A DNA stretch of 41,061 nucleotides from Collinsella aerofaciens (lineage in GTDB: Bacteria; Actinomycetota; Coriobacteriia; Coriobacteriales; Coriobacteriaceae). A program made the translations under genes and the position numbers. Where the stretch lies: the NCBI GenBank assembly GCA_030841765.1, contig JAUUSS010000003.1, positions 1-41,061 of the forward strand, read 5' to 3'. The notes beneath the pieces were generated by a model, which worked only from the letters and a program-made list of their open reading frames with translations, had not been told where the DNA came from and made no database searches. Shown here piece by piece: positions 25,943 through 33,090 of the stretch (the stretch's first letter is position 1; the number at the start of each line of letters is the position of its first letter).

Positions 25943-27604
25943 TTAGTCCGTAGCGAGATTCATGGGCGTCACCTGCAGACGGTCGACACCCTCGTGCTGG
26001 CCGATCGAAGCGCGCACGAACTCGCGGAACAGCGGCTGCGGGTTGGTCGGGCGGCTCTTGAACTCGGGATGAGCCTGGGTTGCCACATACCACGGATGCA
26101 CGTCGCGCGGCAGCTCGACCATCTCGACCAGGCGCTCGTCGGGCGACAGACCCGAGATAACCAAACCGGCGTCCTCGAGCTGGTCACGGAAGGCGTTGTT
26201 GAACTCAAAGCGGTGACGGTGACGCTCGTAGACGAGCTCCTCGCCATATGCCTCGCGAGCAAGGGTATCGGCGGCGAGCTTGCACGGATAGGCGCCCAGG
26301 CGCATGGTGCCGCCCTTCTCGGTCACGTCCTCCTGCGAGCTCATCAGATCGATGACGCTAAACGGGCCGTCCGGATCGAACTCGGAGGAGCTGGCGCCGG
26401 CAAGGCCGACGACGTTGCGGGCGAACTCGCACACGGCCACCTGCATACCCAGGCAAATGCCCAGATACGGAATCTTGTGCTCACGGGCAAACTCGGCCGC
26501 GAGGATCTTGCCCTCCAGGGCACGCTTGCCAAAGCCGCCAGGGACCAGGATGCCCGAGGCGTCGCCCAGAACCTCGGAGACATTCTGCTCGTCGAGGCTC
26601 TCGCCGTCGACCAGCTGGACGTCCACATGGCGATCGTAGAAGACGCCCGCATGGTGCAGGGCCTCGATAACCGACAGGTACGCATCGGGCAGCTGCGTGT
26701 ACTTACCCACGACGGCGATCTTCACCTTGTCGGCGTGATGGTTGGCGTGATTCTGTTTGCGCAGGAACTCGTTCCACTCGCTCATGTCGCGCTCACGCGG
26801 ATCCAGACCCAGGCGTTCGCAAATGCGCAGGTCAAAGTCCTGCTCGGCAAGCAGCTGCGGAACATCGTAAATGCTCGCGCAGTCCTCGTTGGTAAAGACG
26901 CAATCGGTGTCGACGTCGCAGAAGCTTGCGATCTTTCCGCGGATAGCGTCATCGATATGGTGGTCGGAGCGCAGCACGATGATATCGGGCTGGATGCCAA
27001 AGCTGCGGAGCTCCTTGACGGAATGCTGCGTGGGCTTGGTCTTGACCTCGTGGGCGGCGGCGATATAGGGAACGAGCGACACGTGGATGTAGCAGACGTT
27101 CTCGGGGCCGGCCTCCTTGCGGTACTGGCGGATGGCCTCGACAAACGGCTGCGACTCGATGTCGCCGATCGTGCCGCCCAGCTCGGTGATGACTACATCG
27201 GAGCCGGTCTGCTCCTCGATGCGGCGGAACTTGTCCTTAATGGCATTGGTGACGTGAGGAATCACCTGCACGGTACCGCCCAAAAAGTCGCCGCGACGCT
27301 CGCGGGCGATCAAGCTCTTATAGATGGCGCCGGTCGTAAAGTTGGAATCGCGGGTCAGGTTCTCATCAATAAAGCGCTCGTAATGACCCAGGTCCAGGTC
27401 GGACTCGTAACCATCCTCGGTAACGAAGACCTCACCATGCTGGAAGGGGCTCATGGTACCGGGGTCGACGTTCAGATACGGATCGGCCTTCTGCATCGTT
27501 ACTTTGTAGCCACGCGACTTGAGCAGACGGCCCAGCGAAGCCGCGGTGATACCCTTGCCCAAGGACGAAACCACGCCACCGGTTACGAACACATGCTTGG
27601 TCAT
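25943..27604 (-). CDS. pyrG: PyrG, CTP synthase
   Basis: A 553-residue enzyme that aminates UTP to CTP using glutamine and ATP. The synthase domain begins with KHVFVTGGVVSSLGKGITAA and includes DPYLNVDPGTMSPFQHGEVF and the GGTIGDIES loop. The glutaminase domain has GGFGKRALEGK, the nucleophile Cys in LGICLGMQ, and the His/Glu pair in ATQAHPEFKSRP. Length is normal. A promoter with 17-bp spacing lies about 60 bp upstream, and the gene is probably cotranscribed with xerD. No CTP attenuator of the Bacillus type was recognised in the short leader. Confidence 0.98.
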   Translation of the reverse strand: MTKHVFVTGGVVSSLGKGITAASLGRLLKSRGYKVTMQKADPYLNVDPGTMSPFQHGEVFVTEDGYESDLDLGHYERFIDENLTRDSNFTTGAIYKSLIARERRGDFLGGTVQVIPHVTNAIKDKFRRIEEQTGSDVVITELGGTIGDIESQPFVEAIRQYRKEAGPENVCYIHVSLVPYIAAAHEVKTKPTQHSVKELRSFGIQPDIIVLRSDHHIDDAIRGKIASFCDVDTDCVFTNEDCASIYDVPQLLAEQDFDLRICERLGLDPRERDMSEWNEFLRKQNHANHHADKVKIAVVGKYTQLPDAYLSVIEALHHAGVFYDRHVDVQLVDGESLDEQNVSEVLGDASGILVPGGFGKRALEGKILAAEFAREHKIPYLGICLGMQVAVCEFARNVVGLAGASSSEFDPDGPFSVIDLMSSQEDVTEKGGTMRLGAYPCKLAADTLAREAYGEELVYERHRHRFEFNNAFRDQLEDAGLVISGLSPDERLVEMVELPRDVHPWYVATQAHPEFKSRPTNPQPLFREFVRASIGQHEGVDRLQVTPMNLATD

Positions 27605-27622
27605 ATTGAGTTACCTGCGCTT

Positions 27623-27654
27623 CCCGTAGAAGTTGTTTATCCACATCTTACGGG
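27623..27654 (-). promoter_or_regulatory. pyrG leader inverted repeat enclosing a DnaA-box match
   Basis: CCCGTA (27623-27628) and TACGGG (27649-27654) form a 6-bp stem in the pyrG leader. Between them TTATCCACA (27637-27645) exactly matches the DnaA-box consensus. Only one copy is present, so it may be chance. Confidence 0.3.
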
Positions 27655-27662
27655 TCTTCATT

Positions 27663-27691
27663 GTAATACTCGCGCCGCGGACCGTTCGCAA
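27663..27691 (-). promoter_or_regulatory. pyrG promoter
   Basis: Minus-strand TTGCGA (27686-27691) and TATTAC (27663-27668) are 17 bp apart, and start about 60 bp before the pyrG ATG. It lies after the terminator of the upstream gene. Confidence 0.6.
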
Positions 27692-27725
27692 TTTTTCTCG
27701 CATGCGATTGCATTTCTCAATCTTG

Positions 27726-27757
27726 AAACAAAACGCCGCCCGGTTTCCCAGGCGACG
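27726..27757 (-). terminator. Intrinsic terminator of the winged-helix gene
   Basis: A 10-bp stem (CGTCGCCTGG / CCGGGCGGCG on the minus strand, two G-U pairs) with a GAAA tetraloop is followed by TTTTGTTT. It lies 26 bp after the stop of the small regulator gene. Confidence 0.85.
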
Positions 27758-27782
27758 TCGCTGTGGCAAGGGTTACATGCTG

Positions 27783-28121
27783 CTATCGATCAGCAACCTC
27801 GTCCTCAAGCATTTCTTGAACGAGCATGCCGGTACGGACGCCCTCAAGATACCACTCGCCACGTTCGGTGAGGCAAATGCCATTTGCAAGCTGACCGCCG
27901 TCGTCGCTATAACGCGAGACGACATCAATCATGCCTTCGGAATCCAAGCGATCGATTGCGGCGCGGACACGATACGGCGAAACCCCCACGCGCTCGGCAA
28001 GCGTTTTGCGCGAGAAACCATACGGCCCGCCATTGTCTTCGGTTTGCTGGTCGATCTCCATCAACACCAGCACCTCGACACGCTTCATATCGTTGACACT
28101 CGCACGACCCTTGCCCGCCAT
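27783..28121 (-). CDS. Small winged-helix DNA-binding protein
   Basis: A 112-residue protein with a winged helix-turn-helix fold in its middle: VEVLVLMEIDQQ, then FSRKTLAERVGVSPYRVRAAIDRLDSEG (positions about 27880-27990) and a wing with ERGEWYL. The pattern resembles MarR/PadR-like or replication-initiator-like wHTH domains, but I do not recognise a named family. The start at 28121 has GAGGAGG 5 bp upstream; a longer frame lacks support. It is monocistronic, with a terminator of its own, between the DUF1846 gene and pyrG. Its targets are unknown. Confidence 0.75.
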   Translation of the reverse strand: MAGKGRASVNDMKRVEVLVLMEIDQQTEDNGGPYGFSRKTLAERVGVSPYRVRAAIDRLDSEGMIDVVSRYSDDGGQLANGICLTERGEWYLEGVRTGMLVQEMLEDEVADR

Positions 28122-28310
28122 AGCAGCCTCCTCAAACCGAGCACGAGCATCTAACGCGCCGTGCGCGACCGACACACCTCACGATGGCAGGTAATATCCA
28201 TCATGCGGCATCCCGCTAAGGATGAAACAGTTACGGTTATTGTATACCGCTCAAATTGTTTCTAGGCAGGTAAACAGCTATTTTTCGCCGAAATAGGCGC
28301 TTTATTGATC
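28122..28310 (-). other. Leader region of the winged-helix gene
   Basis: About 190 bp without a gene. On the minus strand the region near 28240-28260 contains TATACAAT, a plausible -10, but no good -35. CGGTTATTGTATACCG at about 28232-28247 has 4-bp inverted ends. A short CGCC/GGCG stem is near 28287. Confidence 0.3.
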
Positions 28311-28343
28311 AAAAAGCCGTACCGGGCGCTAACCCGATACGGC
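28311..28343 (-). terminator. Intrinsic terminator of the DUF1846 gene
   Basis: An 11-bp stem (GCCGTATCGGG / CCCGGTACGGC on the minus strand, one G-U pair) with a 6-nt loop is followed by TTTTTGATC. It lies 35 bp after the DUF1846 stop. Confidence 0.88.
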
Positions 28344-28377
28344 CAAAATGCAATGCAATTACCGCGGTGCTTCAAAC

Positions 28378-29859
28378 TTAGCGATGGAAGAAACCGCGGC
28401 GCTCAAACTTGGGCTCGCAGCACACGTTGATACCCAGTTTGCGCAGTACCGTCTCGTCCGTCGGCGAGATGATCACGCTAAAGAAGGCATCGCAACCGCG
28501 CAGCTGCTCCAGGCCCGAAAGGACGCGAGCGGCCGTCTCACTCGTGGCCGAGGTGATCGACAGCGCCATAAGCGTCTCGTCGGTGTGGAGGCGCGGGTTT
28601 TTGCTTCCCAGGAAATGCGTCTTGAGCTTGCTGATGGGCTCGATCGCCTCATCGCTAATGACCTCGAGCTCAAGGTCGACGCCCGAGACATGCTTGAGGG
28701 CGTTCATAATGAGCGAACTTGCGGCGCCCAGGCGCGTGGAGGTCTTACCGGTCACCACGGAGCCATCGGGCATGACCATGGCACCCACGGGACCACCCAT
28801 CAGCTGCTCCCTGGTGAGGGCCGCCGAGCGCGCCGGTGAATAGTTCTTATCGATGCCGGCTTTCTTCATAATAATCTTGAGACGGTCGACTTGCTCATCG
28901 CCCACGCCGGTACGGCGCACATTTTCGACCGCGGTAAAGTAGCGGCGGACGATCTCCATCTTGGAAGCGTCGCGGCAGGCATCGTCATCGGTGATGGCAA
29001 AGCCGACCATATTGACGCCCATGTCCGTAGGGCTCTGGTAGGGGCTCTTGCCCAAGATCTTTTCCATCAGGGCACGGACTACCGGGAAGGCCTCGACGTC
29101 GCGGTTGTAGTTGACCGTGGTCTTGTTGTAGGCCTCAAGGTGGAACGAATCGATGATATTGGCGTCGTCGAGGTCAGCCGTGGCGGCCTCGTAGGCAATA
29201 TTGACCGGATGCGTCAGAGGAAGATTCCAGACCGGGAAGGTCTCGAACTTGGCATAGCCGGCGGCGGTACCGTGCTTATGCTCGTGATACAGCTGCGAGA
29301 GGCAAGTGGCGAGCTTGCCCGAGCCGGGGCCGGGTGCCGTCACGACAACGAGTGGACGCGTGGTCTCGACAAACTCGTTCTTGCCGTAGCCTTCGTCGGA
29401 CACGATCAGATCGACATCGTGCGGATACCCCTCGATGGGATAGTGCAGCTTGGCGGGAATGCCGAGCGCGTTCAGGCGATTGCGGAACACATCGGCGGCG
29501 GGCTGGCCGGCGTACTGGGTGATGACCACGGCCGCGACGGCAAAGCCGTTGCCGCGGAACAGGTCAACCAGGCGCAGCACATCCTCGTCATAGGTAATGC
29601 CAAGGTCACCACGAGCCTTGTTTTTCTCGATGTGGTTCGCGTTGATCGCGATGATAACCTCAACGTCATCGGCAATGCTCTTGAGCATGCGGAACTTGCT
29701 GTCCGGTTCAAAACCCGGCAGCACGCGACTCGCGTGATAGTCGTCAAACAGCTTGCCGCCAAACTCCAAATAGAGTTTGCCGCCAAACTGCGAGATGCGC
29801 TCCTTAATATGAGCGGCCTGCAGCTCGATATATTTCGCGTTGTCGAAACCCTGGCGCAT
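28378..29859 (-). CDS. DUF1846 family protein, function unknown
   Basis: A 493-residue soluble protein of the DUF1846 family, found mostly in anaerobic and Gram-positive bacteria. Its biochemical role is not established. The start MRQGFDNAKYIELQAAHIKERI and YLEFGGKLFDDYHASRVLPGF are typical of the family. A nucleotide-type loop, VVVTAPGPGSGKLATCLSQLYHE, stands near residue 165 and resembles a P-loop. Further marks are FHLEAYNKTTVNYNRDVEAFP and SPTDMGVNMVGFAI. The ATG at 29859 has GGGAG 6 bp upstream; an in-frame TTG at 29883 lacks one. It has a TATAAT box just upstream and its own terminator, so it stands alone. Confidence 0.88.
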   Translation of the reverse strand: MRQGFDNAKYIELQAAHIKERISQFGGKLYLEFGGKLFDDYHASRVLPGFEPDSKFRMLKSIADDVEVIIAINANHIEKNKARGDLGITYDEDVLRLVDLFRGNGFAVAAVVITQYAGQPAADVFRNRLNALGIPAKLHYPIEGYPHDVDLIVSDEGYGKNEFVETTRPLVVVTAPGPGSGKLATCLSQLYHEHKHGTAAGYAKFETFPVWNLPLTHPVNIAYEAATADLDDANIIDSFHLEAYNKTTVNYNRDVEAFPVVRALMEKILGKSPYQSPTDMGVNMVGFAITDDDACRDASKMEIVRRYFTAVENVRRTGVGDEQVDRLKIIMKKAGIDKNYSPARSAALTREQLMGGPVGAMVMPDGSVVTGKTSTRLGAASSLIMNALKHVSGVDLELEVISDEAIEPISKLKTHFLGSKNPRLHTDETLMALSITSATSETAARVLSGLEQLRGCDAFFSVIISPTDETVLRKLGINVCCEPKFERRGFFHR

Positions 29860-29898
29860 ATATGGCTCCCGTCCCGTTTCCAATTAATGTTCTAGGCG

Positions 29899-29904
29899 AT
29901 TATA
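29899..29904 (-). promoter_or_regulatory. -10 element for the DUF1846 gene
   Basis: A perfect TATAAT on the minus strand lies 40 bp before the DUF1846 ATG. At 17 bp further upstream only a poor -35 (GCGTTG) is seen. Confidence 0.5.
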
Positions 29905-29966
29905 ACGGAGCAGACCCTCCCCAACGCCCAAGCAATCAACTGGCACCAACCAAACACGCCATCGAT

Positions 29967-30035
29967 AAGTTGCGGTGAAATCGTTCCCGTTTAACCCCTC
30001 AAGACGGCCAAACAGGAACTATTCCACCGCAACTT
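29967..30035. repeat. Long imperfect hairpin, REP-like element
   Basis: The arms 29967-29987 and 30015-30035 (21 bp each, two mismatches) begin AAGTTGCGGTG and end CACCGCAACTT, around a 27-nt loop. CCCCTTTTT follows on the plus strand, so it could act as a terminator for plus-strand transcripts, but no plus-strand gene is near. Arm length and isolation suggest a dispersed palindromic repeat. Confidence 0.6.
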
Positions 30036-30054
30036 CCCCTTTTTGGTTCAAACA

Positions 30055-30171
30055 AACCTGGCCTTTGTATCAATAATGGAAACGTCGCAGGTTGAGCATG
30101 ATCCAGCGAAAGCCCGCCAGAGTAGGCAAAGCGCCCTCTGCACCAACAATGGAAAGCGCCGCAGGCAGAGG
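30055..30171. repeat. Two related stem-loop units with shared loop sequence
   Basis: Unit A (30055-30093) has arms AACCTG / CAGGTT; unit B (30135-30171) has arms CCTCTGC / GCAGAGG. Their loops share the pattern CAAYAATGGAAA followed by a CGCAGG-type end, with mainly T/C changes and one indel. The stems differ in sequence but both pair. The two units are 73 bp apart. Confidence 0.45.
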
Positions 30172-30195
30172 ACGGACGGCGCGTAGCGTCGACCG

Positions 30196-30223
30196 GTTCC
30201 GCGGTTTGGTAAAACCGCGGAAC
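30196..30223. repeat. Perfect 12-bp-arm palindrome after the yfcC terminator
   Basis: GTTCCGCGGTTT and AAACCGCGGAAC are perfect reverse complements around GGTA. It directly follows the T-run of the yfcC terminator on the minus strand, so the two hairpins lie back to back. Confidence 0.6.
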
Positions 30224-30261
30224 AAAAAGTCGCCCCCTCCCGCGCATGAACGGAAGGGGGC
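30224..30261 (-). terminator. Intrinsic terminator of the arc locus (after yfcC)
   Basis: An 11-bp stem (GCCCCCTTCCG / CGGGAGGGGGC on the minus strand) with an 8-nt loop is followed by GACTTTTTG. It is preceded in the yfcC 3' region by two further hairpins: CCGGTGGG / CCCACCGG (30278-30298) and GATCCT / AGGATC (30316-30331). Confidence 0.75.
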
Positions 30262-30363
30262 TAAAGGTAGGAGTCTACCGGTGGGTTTACCCCACCGGAC
30301 AGACGATGACCAGGTGATCCTTTACAGGATCGTCAAGGTTTCCGTGGGGTACCCGTTGGGTAC

Positions 30364-31842
30364 TTAGAGCAGCACGCAGGCGACGGTCAGGATGACGGCG
30401 CAGACGACGGAGAGCGCGACGATGAGCTTAAGGGCAAACTTGAGCCAGGTCGTCCACTCGATCTTGGCCAGGGCGAGACCGCCCATGATGGCGCCGGAAG
30501 TCGGGGTGAACAGGTTCACGACACCGATGGCGGCGGAGAAGATCATGACCATGACCTCGGGCGAGAAGCCAAGCTTAACAGCCAGCGGTCCCATGATGGG
30601 CATGGAGACGGTGGCCATACCGGAGGTCGAGGGGATCAGGAAGGACAGGCCGAAGTAGACCAGGAAGCTCATGGGAGCGAAGATCACGCCGGACAGGCCA
30701 GCCAGGGCATTGGCGGCAGCGTCGAGGACGAAGACGTCGAGGCCGGTGTTAGCCATGAGGACGGAGATACCACGGGCGAGGGCGATGACGAGAACAACGG
30801 ACATCATGTCGGCAGCGCCGGTGATGAAGGTGTTGACGATCTGCTTCTCGGACAGGCCACCGATGATACCGATCAGGACGGCCATGAGGAAGAACCAGGT
30901 GGAAGCCTCGTCGAAGTACCACTGGCCAATGGGCAGGCCGGTGATCAGGGCAGACCAGCCCTGGACGACGGCGTTACCGTCGGCGTCGTAGACAGCGCCA
31001 GCGTCGAAGAAGTTGGCGACGCCCTCGTTGAGGTCGGCCAGCGGAATGAAGCCGACGATCATGACGACGAAGGTGAAGGCGAAGGCGATCAGAACACCCT
31101 TCTGACGACCGGTGAGCTTGACCTCCTTGTGGACCTCGGAAGCAGCCTTGCCGTGAGCCTCTTCGGCGTCCTTGAGCTCCTGCATCGACAGGATGGTGGA
31201 ACCCTTGTCAGCCTTGACCTTCTTGGCATAGTTCATCACGAAGACGATGGACATAGCGGTAGTGACAATCCACAGGACGGCACCGAGGCCGATGATGATG
31301 GACTGGTTGACCTCAATGCCAACGCCGGTCAGAGCGTCGACGGCAGCGCCGACGGCGAACGGGTTAACCGTGGAGCCCAGGCAGCCGCAGCCAGCGCCGA
31401 GCAGGACGGTAGCGGCGCCGACCATGGGGTCGAAGCCAGCAGCCATCATGGTAGCGGCGAGCAGGGCGTAGAAGGGAACGGTCTCCTCGCACATACCATA
31501 GGTGGTACCACCGAGGGAGAAAATGAGCATAAGGACAGGAACGAGCATGATCTCGTTGCCCTTAAGCTTCTGCACCAGAACGGCGATGCCGTTGTCCAGA
31601 GCGCCAGTCTCGGTCATCATACCGAGGAAGCCGCCCAGGATCATAACGAAGAGGCAGACGGGCAGAGCGTCAGCGAAACCCAGGATCGGGGCGGTGCAGA
31701 AATCGCTCAGACGGGCGGCAGTAACCGCGCCGCCGGACGTGCCGGAGACGATAACGGTAATCACTGCAACAATTGCCAGCAGAGCTAGAAGAATGGTGAA
31801 CGATGAAGGCATACCGCGCTTTTTCTTAGCGGTCTCAGTCAT
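30364..31842 (-). CDS. YfcC family membrane transporter, probable amino-acid carrier of the arc locus
   Basis: A 492-residue integral membrane protein of the YfcC/DcuC-like superfamily (C4-dicarboxylate anaerobic carrier fold) with about 12 hydrophobic segments. Marks include VCLFVMILGGFLGMMTETGALDNGI-type helix 2 (positions 31580-31660), IFSLGGTTYGMCEETVPFYALL, LLGAGCGCLGSTVNPFAVGAA and FLIPSTSGMATVSMPIMGPLA. These paired re-entrant loops are typical of the ion-transporter fold. A charged cytoplasmic loop lies at about residues 215-250. The gene follows arcB, so it most likely exchanges arginine for ornithine, or takes up arginine or citrulline (inference). The start at 31842 has GGGGGG 9 bp upstream; an ATG at 31851 abuts it. 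Confidence 0.85.
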   Translation of the reverse strand: MTETAKKKRGMPSSFTILLALLAIVAVITVIVSGTSGGAVTAARLSDFCTAPILGFADALPVCLFVMILGGFLGMMTETGALDNGIAVLVQKLKGNEIMLVPVLMLIFSLGGTTYGMCEETVPFYALLAATMMAAGFDPMVGAATVLLGAGCGCLGSTVNPFAVGAAVDALTGVGIEVNQSIIIGLGAVLWIVTTAMSIVFVMNYAKKVKADKGSTILSMQELKDAEEAHGKAASEVHKEVKLTGRQKGVLIAFAFTFVVMIVGFIPLADLNEGVANFFDAGAVYDADGNAVVQGWSALITGLPIGQWYFDEASTWFFLMAVLIGIIGGLSEKQIVNTFITGAADMMSVVLVIALARGISVLMANTGLDVFVLDAAANALAGLSGVIFAPMSFLVYFGLSFLIPSTSGMATVSMPIMGPLAVKLGFSPEVMVMIFSAAIGVVNLFTPTSGAIMGGLALAKIEWTTWLKFALKLIVALSVVCAVILTVACVLL

Positions 31843-31943
31843 GGTTCTCATCCCCCCTTCATAAATCATTTAACTTTCTCGCGCGAAGCGGATCTTCCGT
31901 GCCGTGCCCACCGCCCGACGCGAGATATTTACCAGACAAAGCC

Positions 31944-31973
31944 GCTCGGGGTGTGTAGCAAGACACCCCGAGC
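31944..31973 (-). terminator. Hairpin between arcB and yfcC
   Basis: A perfect 11-bp stem (GCTCGGGGTGT / ACACCCCGAGC) with an 8-nt loop lies 16 bp after the arcB stop. The following GGCTTTGTC is a poor T-run, so partial readthrough into yfcC is likely. Confidence 0.5.
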
Positions 31974-31989
31974 GAGATGCTAGATGCTC

Positions 31990-32985
31990 TTACTTGAGCG
32001 TGGCGTACATGACAGCCTTGATGGTGTGCATGCGGTTCTCGGCCTCGTCGAAGACCTTGGAAGCGGGGCTCTCGAAGACCTCATCGGTGACCTCCTGCTC
32101 GGTGATGCCGAACTGCTCGCACTTCTCGGCGCCAATCGTGGTGTTGGTGTCGTGGAAGCTGGGCAGGCAGTGCAGGAAGATGGCACCCGGGTTGGCCATA
32201 GCCATGACCTCGGAGGTAACGCGATACGGGGTGAGCTGAGCGATGCGCTCGGCCCAGACCTCGTCGGGCTCGCCCATGGAGACCCACACGTCGGTGTAGA
32301 TAACGTCGGCACCGGTGACGCCGTCCTTGACGTCGGTGGTCAGCTTGATGGTGCAGCCGTTGGCCTCGGCGATGGGCTTGCAGGCCTCGATGACGTCGTC
32401 AGCGGGCATGCACTCCTCGGGGCCGCAGGCCACGAAGTTCATGCCGAGCTTGGAACAGACGACCATGAGGGAGCGAGCAACGTTGTTCTTACAGTCGCCC
32501 ATGAAGACGAGGGTCTTGCCCTTGATGTCGTAGTTGAAGTTCTCCTGGACGGTCAGGATGTCGGCGAGCATCTGGGTGGGGTGCCACTCGGTGGTCAGGC
32601 CGTTCCACACGGGCACGCCGGACTTAGCAGCGAGCTCCTCGACGTCGTCCTGGGCAAAGCCACGGAACTCGATGCCGTCATACATGCGGCCAAGAACGCG
32701 GGCGGTGTCCTCGATGGACTCCTTCTTGCCCATCTGCGACGAACCGGGATCGAGATAGGTCACGCCCATGCCCAGGTCCATGCCGCCGACCTCGAAGGCG
32801 CAGCGGGTACGAGTGGAGGTCTTCTGGAAGAGCAGAACGATGTTCTTGCCCTCGAGATAGCGGTGCGGAACGCCAGCGCGCTTCATATCCTTGAAGTTCT
32901 TGGAGAGCTTGAGCAGGTACTCGATCTCCTCGGTGGTGAGGTCGAGAAGCTTGAGGAAGCTACGGCCGGAGAGGTTAACACCCAT
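31990..32985 (-). CDS. arcB: Ornithine carbamoyltransferase (catabolic, ADI pathway)
   Basis: A 331-residue cytosolic enzyme. In the arginine deiminase pathway it splits citrulline with phosphate into ornithine and carbamoyl phosphate. The carbamoyl-phosphate site is STRTR (in LLFQKTSTRTRCAFEV), with HPTQMLADI and the catalytic HCLP in FLHCLPSFHDTNT. Other marks are VWNGLTTEWHP, FMGDCKNNVARS and VWVSMGE. The start at 32985 has AAAGGA 8 bp upstream; the longer frame is unconserved. It is called arcB rather than argF because it sits beside arcA and a carrier. Carbamate kinase (arcC), the next enzyme, is not in the window. Confidence 0.94.
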   Translation of the reverse strand: MGVNLSGRSFLKLLDLTTEEIEYLLKLSKNFKDMKRAGVPHRYLEGKNIVLLFQKTSTRTRCAFEVGGMDLGMGVTYLDPGSSQMGKKESIEDTARVLGRMYDGIEFRGFAQDDVEELAAKSGVPVWNGLTTEWHPTQMLADILTVQENFNYDIKGKTLVFMGDCKNNVARSLMVVCSKLGMNFVACGPEECMPADDVIEACKPIAEANGCTIKLTTDVKDGVTGADVIYTDVWVSMGEPDEVWAERIAQLTPYRVTSEVMAMANPGAIFLHCLPSFHDTNTTIGAEKCEQFGITEQEVTDEVFESPASKVFDEAENRMHTIKAVMYATLK

Positions 32986-33030
32986 GGTTCGATTCCTTTC
33001 GAAGAAATGAATTACGTAAATATTAGTGTT

Positions 33031-33078
33031 GCCCGTTTGACGGGCGAAACCGGTGCGGTTGTAGGGGGACCGCACCGG
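33031..33078 (-). terminator. Two hairpins between arcA copy 1 and arcB
   Basis: GCCCGT-TTG-ACGGGC (33031-33045) and CCGGTGCGGT / ACCGCACCGG (33050-33078, 9-nt loop) stand in tandem after the arcA stop. On the minus strand TTTCG follows the second. These may attenuate or process the arcA-arcB transcript. Confidence 0.5.
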
Positions 33079-33090
33079 AACGTTAAAGAC

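Noticed and set aside
27637..27645. Replication origin near pyrG
   Set aside because: Only one DnaA-box match, with no cluster of boxes, no AT-rich unwinding region and no dnaA or dnaN gene.
25994..27871. 625-codon plus-strand open frame across pyrG
   Set aside because: Antisense shadow of CTP synthase, which has complete catalytic motifs on the minus strand.
30092..30367. Small plus-strand open frame in the DUF1846-yfcC spacer
   Set aside because: It crosses several hairpins and the yfcC terminator and has no start signal or recognisable sequence.
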